Assembly (NCBI GenBank): GCA_964452105.1 | Contig: CAYVLI010000114.1 | Location: 1 to 6,091, forward strand | Direction of reading: 5' to 3' | DNA: 6,091 nt | From: CAYVLI01 sp964452105 [NCBI: uncultured Nitrospinota bacterium] | GTDB lineage: Bacteria > JAUXIQ01 | Shown here: piece by piece, positions 5,302-6,091 of the stretch | How positions within the stretch are numbered: position 1 is the first letter of the stretch | How the letters are laid out: each line of letters starts with the position of its first letter | Notes under the pieces: generated by a model | Databases searched by the model: none | Seen by the model: the letters and a program-made list of their open reading frames with translations, nothing else | Told to the model about the DNA's origin: nothing | Program-made: the position numbers and the translations under genes

Positions 5302-6091
5302 ATGGATTTCGCCATATCTGAGGAGCACAGGGCTTTAAAGCGTGTGGCCAGGAGGTTCGTTCAGGAGGAGTGCAAACCCCTGGAGGAAGAGATCGAACGC
5401 AATAACGAATTCCCCAAGGATCTGATGAAGAAGCTGGCTAAAAAAGCGGTGGATATAGGCATATACGCACTGGATCAGCCCAATGAATATGGCGGCGGCG
5501 GGCAGGGGCTGCTGTGCAGGGTGATGGTGGCCGAGGAGTTCGGAAGGACCATCGACGCCTTCGACTTCTTGCATGCCGGGGGCGACAGCATGATAGCGCA
5601 ATACGGCACGAAAGAACAGAAGGAGAAATATCTCCGGCCTCTTTGCAACGGCGAAATGTTCATAGCCATTGGAATGACCGAGCCTGACGCCGGTTCGGAC
5701 GTGGCCAGCATTCAGACCACGGCGGTGAGGGACGGGGACAACTACATCATCAACGGCAACAAACGCTTTACCACACTTGGCGATGTAGCGGATCTCATAA
5801 AAGTATTCGCTGTGACGGACAAGGTCAAACGGGCCAAGGGAGGCATATCCTGCTTCCTGCTTGAGACCACCACGCCCGGCTTCAAGGTATCCAAGGTGCA
5901 GTTGACCATGGGAAACCGGGGCATGCATCAGTGCGAGGAGATTTTCGAGAACTGCGCGGTGCCTGCCAAAAACCTGCTGGGCGAAGAAGGATATGGTCTG
6001 GATGTCTTCGGCAAGAGCTATGCGTCGGGTCGCGGCCGCCACGGCGGCAGGGCCATAGGCACGGCGGAGATGCTCCTGGAGATGTGCCGCG
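5302..6091 (+). CDS. Acyl-CoA dehydrogenase (partial, N-terminal 263 residues)
   Basis: A flavoprotein that alpha,beta-desaturates an acyl-CoA and passes electrons to electron-transfer flavoprotein. ATG at 5302 follows GGGAGGAG (5291-5298) at ideal spacing. The frame is open to the right edge, so roughly the last third of a usual ~380-aa enzyme is missing. Visible: the N-terminal helical domain (MDFAISEEHRALKRVARRFV...); P60-NEYGGGG; the FAD/acyl-CoA signature GMTEPDAGSDVAS at 124-136; the NGNKRF strand at 151-156, where the usual K-x-[WF]-I-T-N reads K-R-F-T-T-L; GNRGMHQCEEIFENCAVP at 204-221; NLLGEEGYG at 224-232. At the Glu-Arg position of isovaleryl-/long-chain-type enzymes this protein has Gly243-Arg244, so its catalytic Glu should lie in the missing C-terminal part. 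The substrate cannot be assigned. It probably opens a beta-oxidation or aromatic/fatty-acid degradation cluster to the right. Confidence 0.93.
   Translation, partial: MDFAISEEHRALKRVARRFVQEECKPLEEEIERNNEFPKDLMKKLAKKAVDIGIYALDQPNEYGGGGQGLLCRVMVAEEFGRTIDAFDFLHAGGDSMIAQYGTKEQKEKYLRPLCNGEMFIAIGMTEPDAGSDVASIQTTAVRDGDNYIINGNKRFTTLGDVADLIKVFAVTDKVKRAKGGISCFLLETTTPGFKVSKVQLTMGNRGMHQCEEIFENCAVPAKNLLGEEGYGLDVFGKSYASGRGRHGGRAIGTAEMLLEMCR

Noticed and set aside
5335-6042. 235-codon - strand frame opposite the acyl-CoA dehydrogenase
   Set aside because: The + strand frame from 5302 carries unmistakable acyl-CoA dehydrogenase motifs and runs off the edge.

Overview
This is an ordinary-looking chromosomal segment of a Gram-negative (diderm) bacterium. 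An outer-membrane secretin with a lipoprotein signal requires two membranes. The coding regions have moderate GC (33 of 60 bases in a sampled stretch, 5641-5700) and use ATA and AGG codons freely. The mix of an MshL/PilQ-type secretin, a stand-alone bacterial IF-2B-like protein and an acyl-CoA dehydrogenase fits a Desulfobacterota ('deltaproteobacterial') lineage. That placement is inference; there is no rRNA or other taxonomic marker here.

Layout: (1) 1-105, + strand, the last 34 codons of a sigma-70-family RNA polymerase sigma factor. (2) 163-197, a strong stem-loop terminator with T-runs on both strands, shared by the sigma gene and the convergent secretin gene. (3) 227-2875, - strand, a complete 882-aa lipoprotein secretin that joins PilQ-like AMIN domains to an MshL-like C-terminal half. 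(4) 2876-3293, a gene-free, very AT-rich upstream region with A/T-tracts. (5) 3294-4208, - strand, a complete 304-aa eIF-2B alpha / ribose-1,5-bisphosphate isomerase family protein lacking the catalytic Cys of the isomerases. (6) 4209-4393, a divergent promoter region with a near-consensus sigma-70 promoter on each strand and a 9-bp tandem repeat next to a ribosome binding site. (7) 4394-5182, + strand, a CinA N-terminal (MoaB/Mog-like, COG1058) protein without the amidase domain. (8) 5302 to the right edge, + strand, the first 263 codons of an acyl-CoA dehydrogenase.

Functional links are limited. The secretin would form the outer-membrane pore of a type IV pilus machine, but no other pilus gene is in view, so it looks like an orphan with its own upstream region. 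The IF-2B-like and CinA-like genes are transcribed divergently from back-to-back promoters, and both families touch ribose-phosphate/nucleotide metabolism, so a shared role is conceivable but unproven. The acyl-CoA dehydrogenase probably begins or belongs to a fatty-/aromatic-acid oxidation cluster beyond the right edge. I see no CRISPR, mobile element, tRNA or rRNA, and no clear sign of a new multi-gene system. The most interesting points are the hybrid secretin architecture, the altered active site of the IF-2B-like protein, and the A/T-tract region upstream of the secretin.
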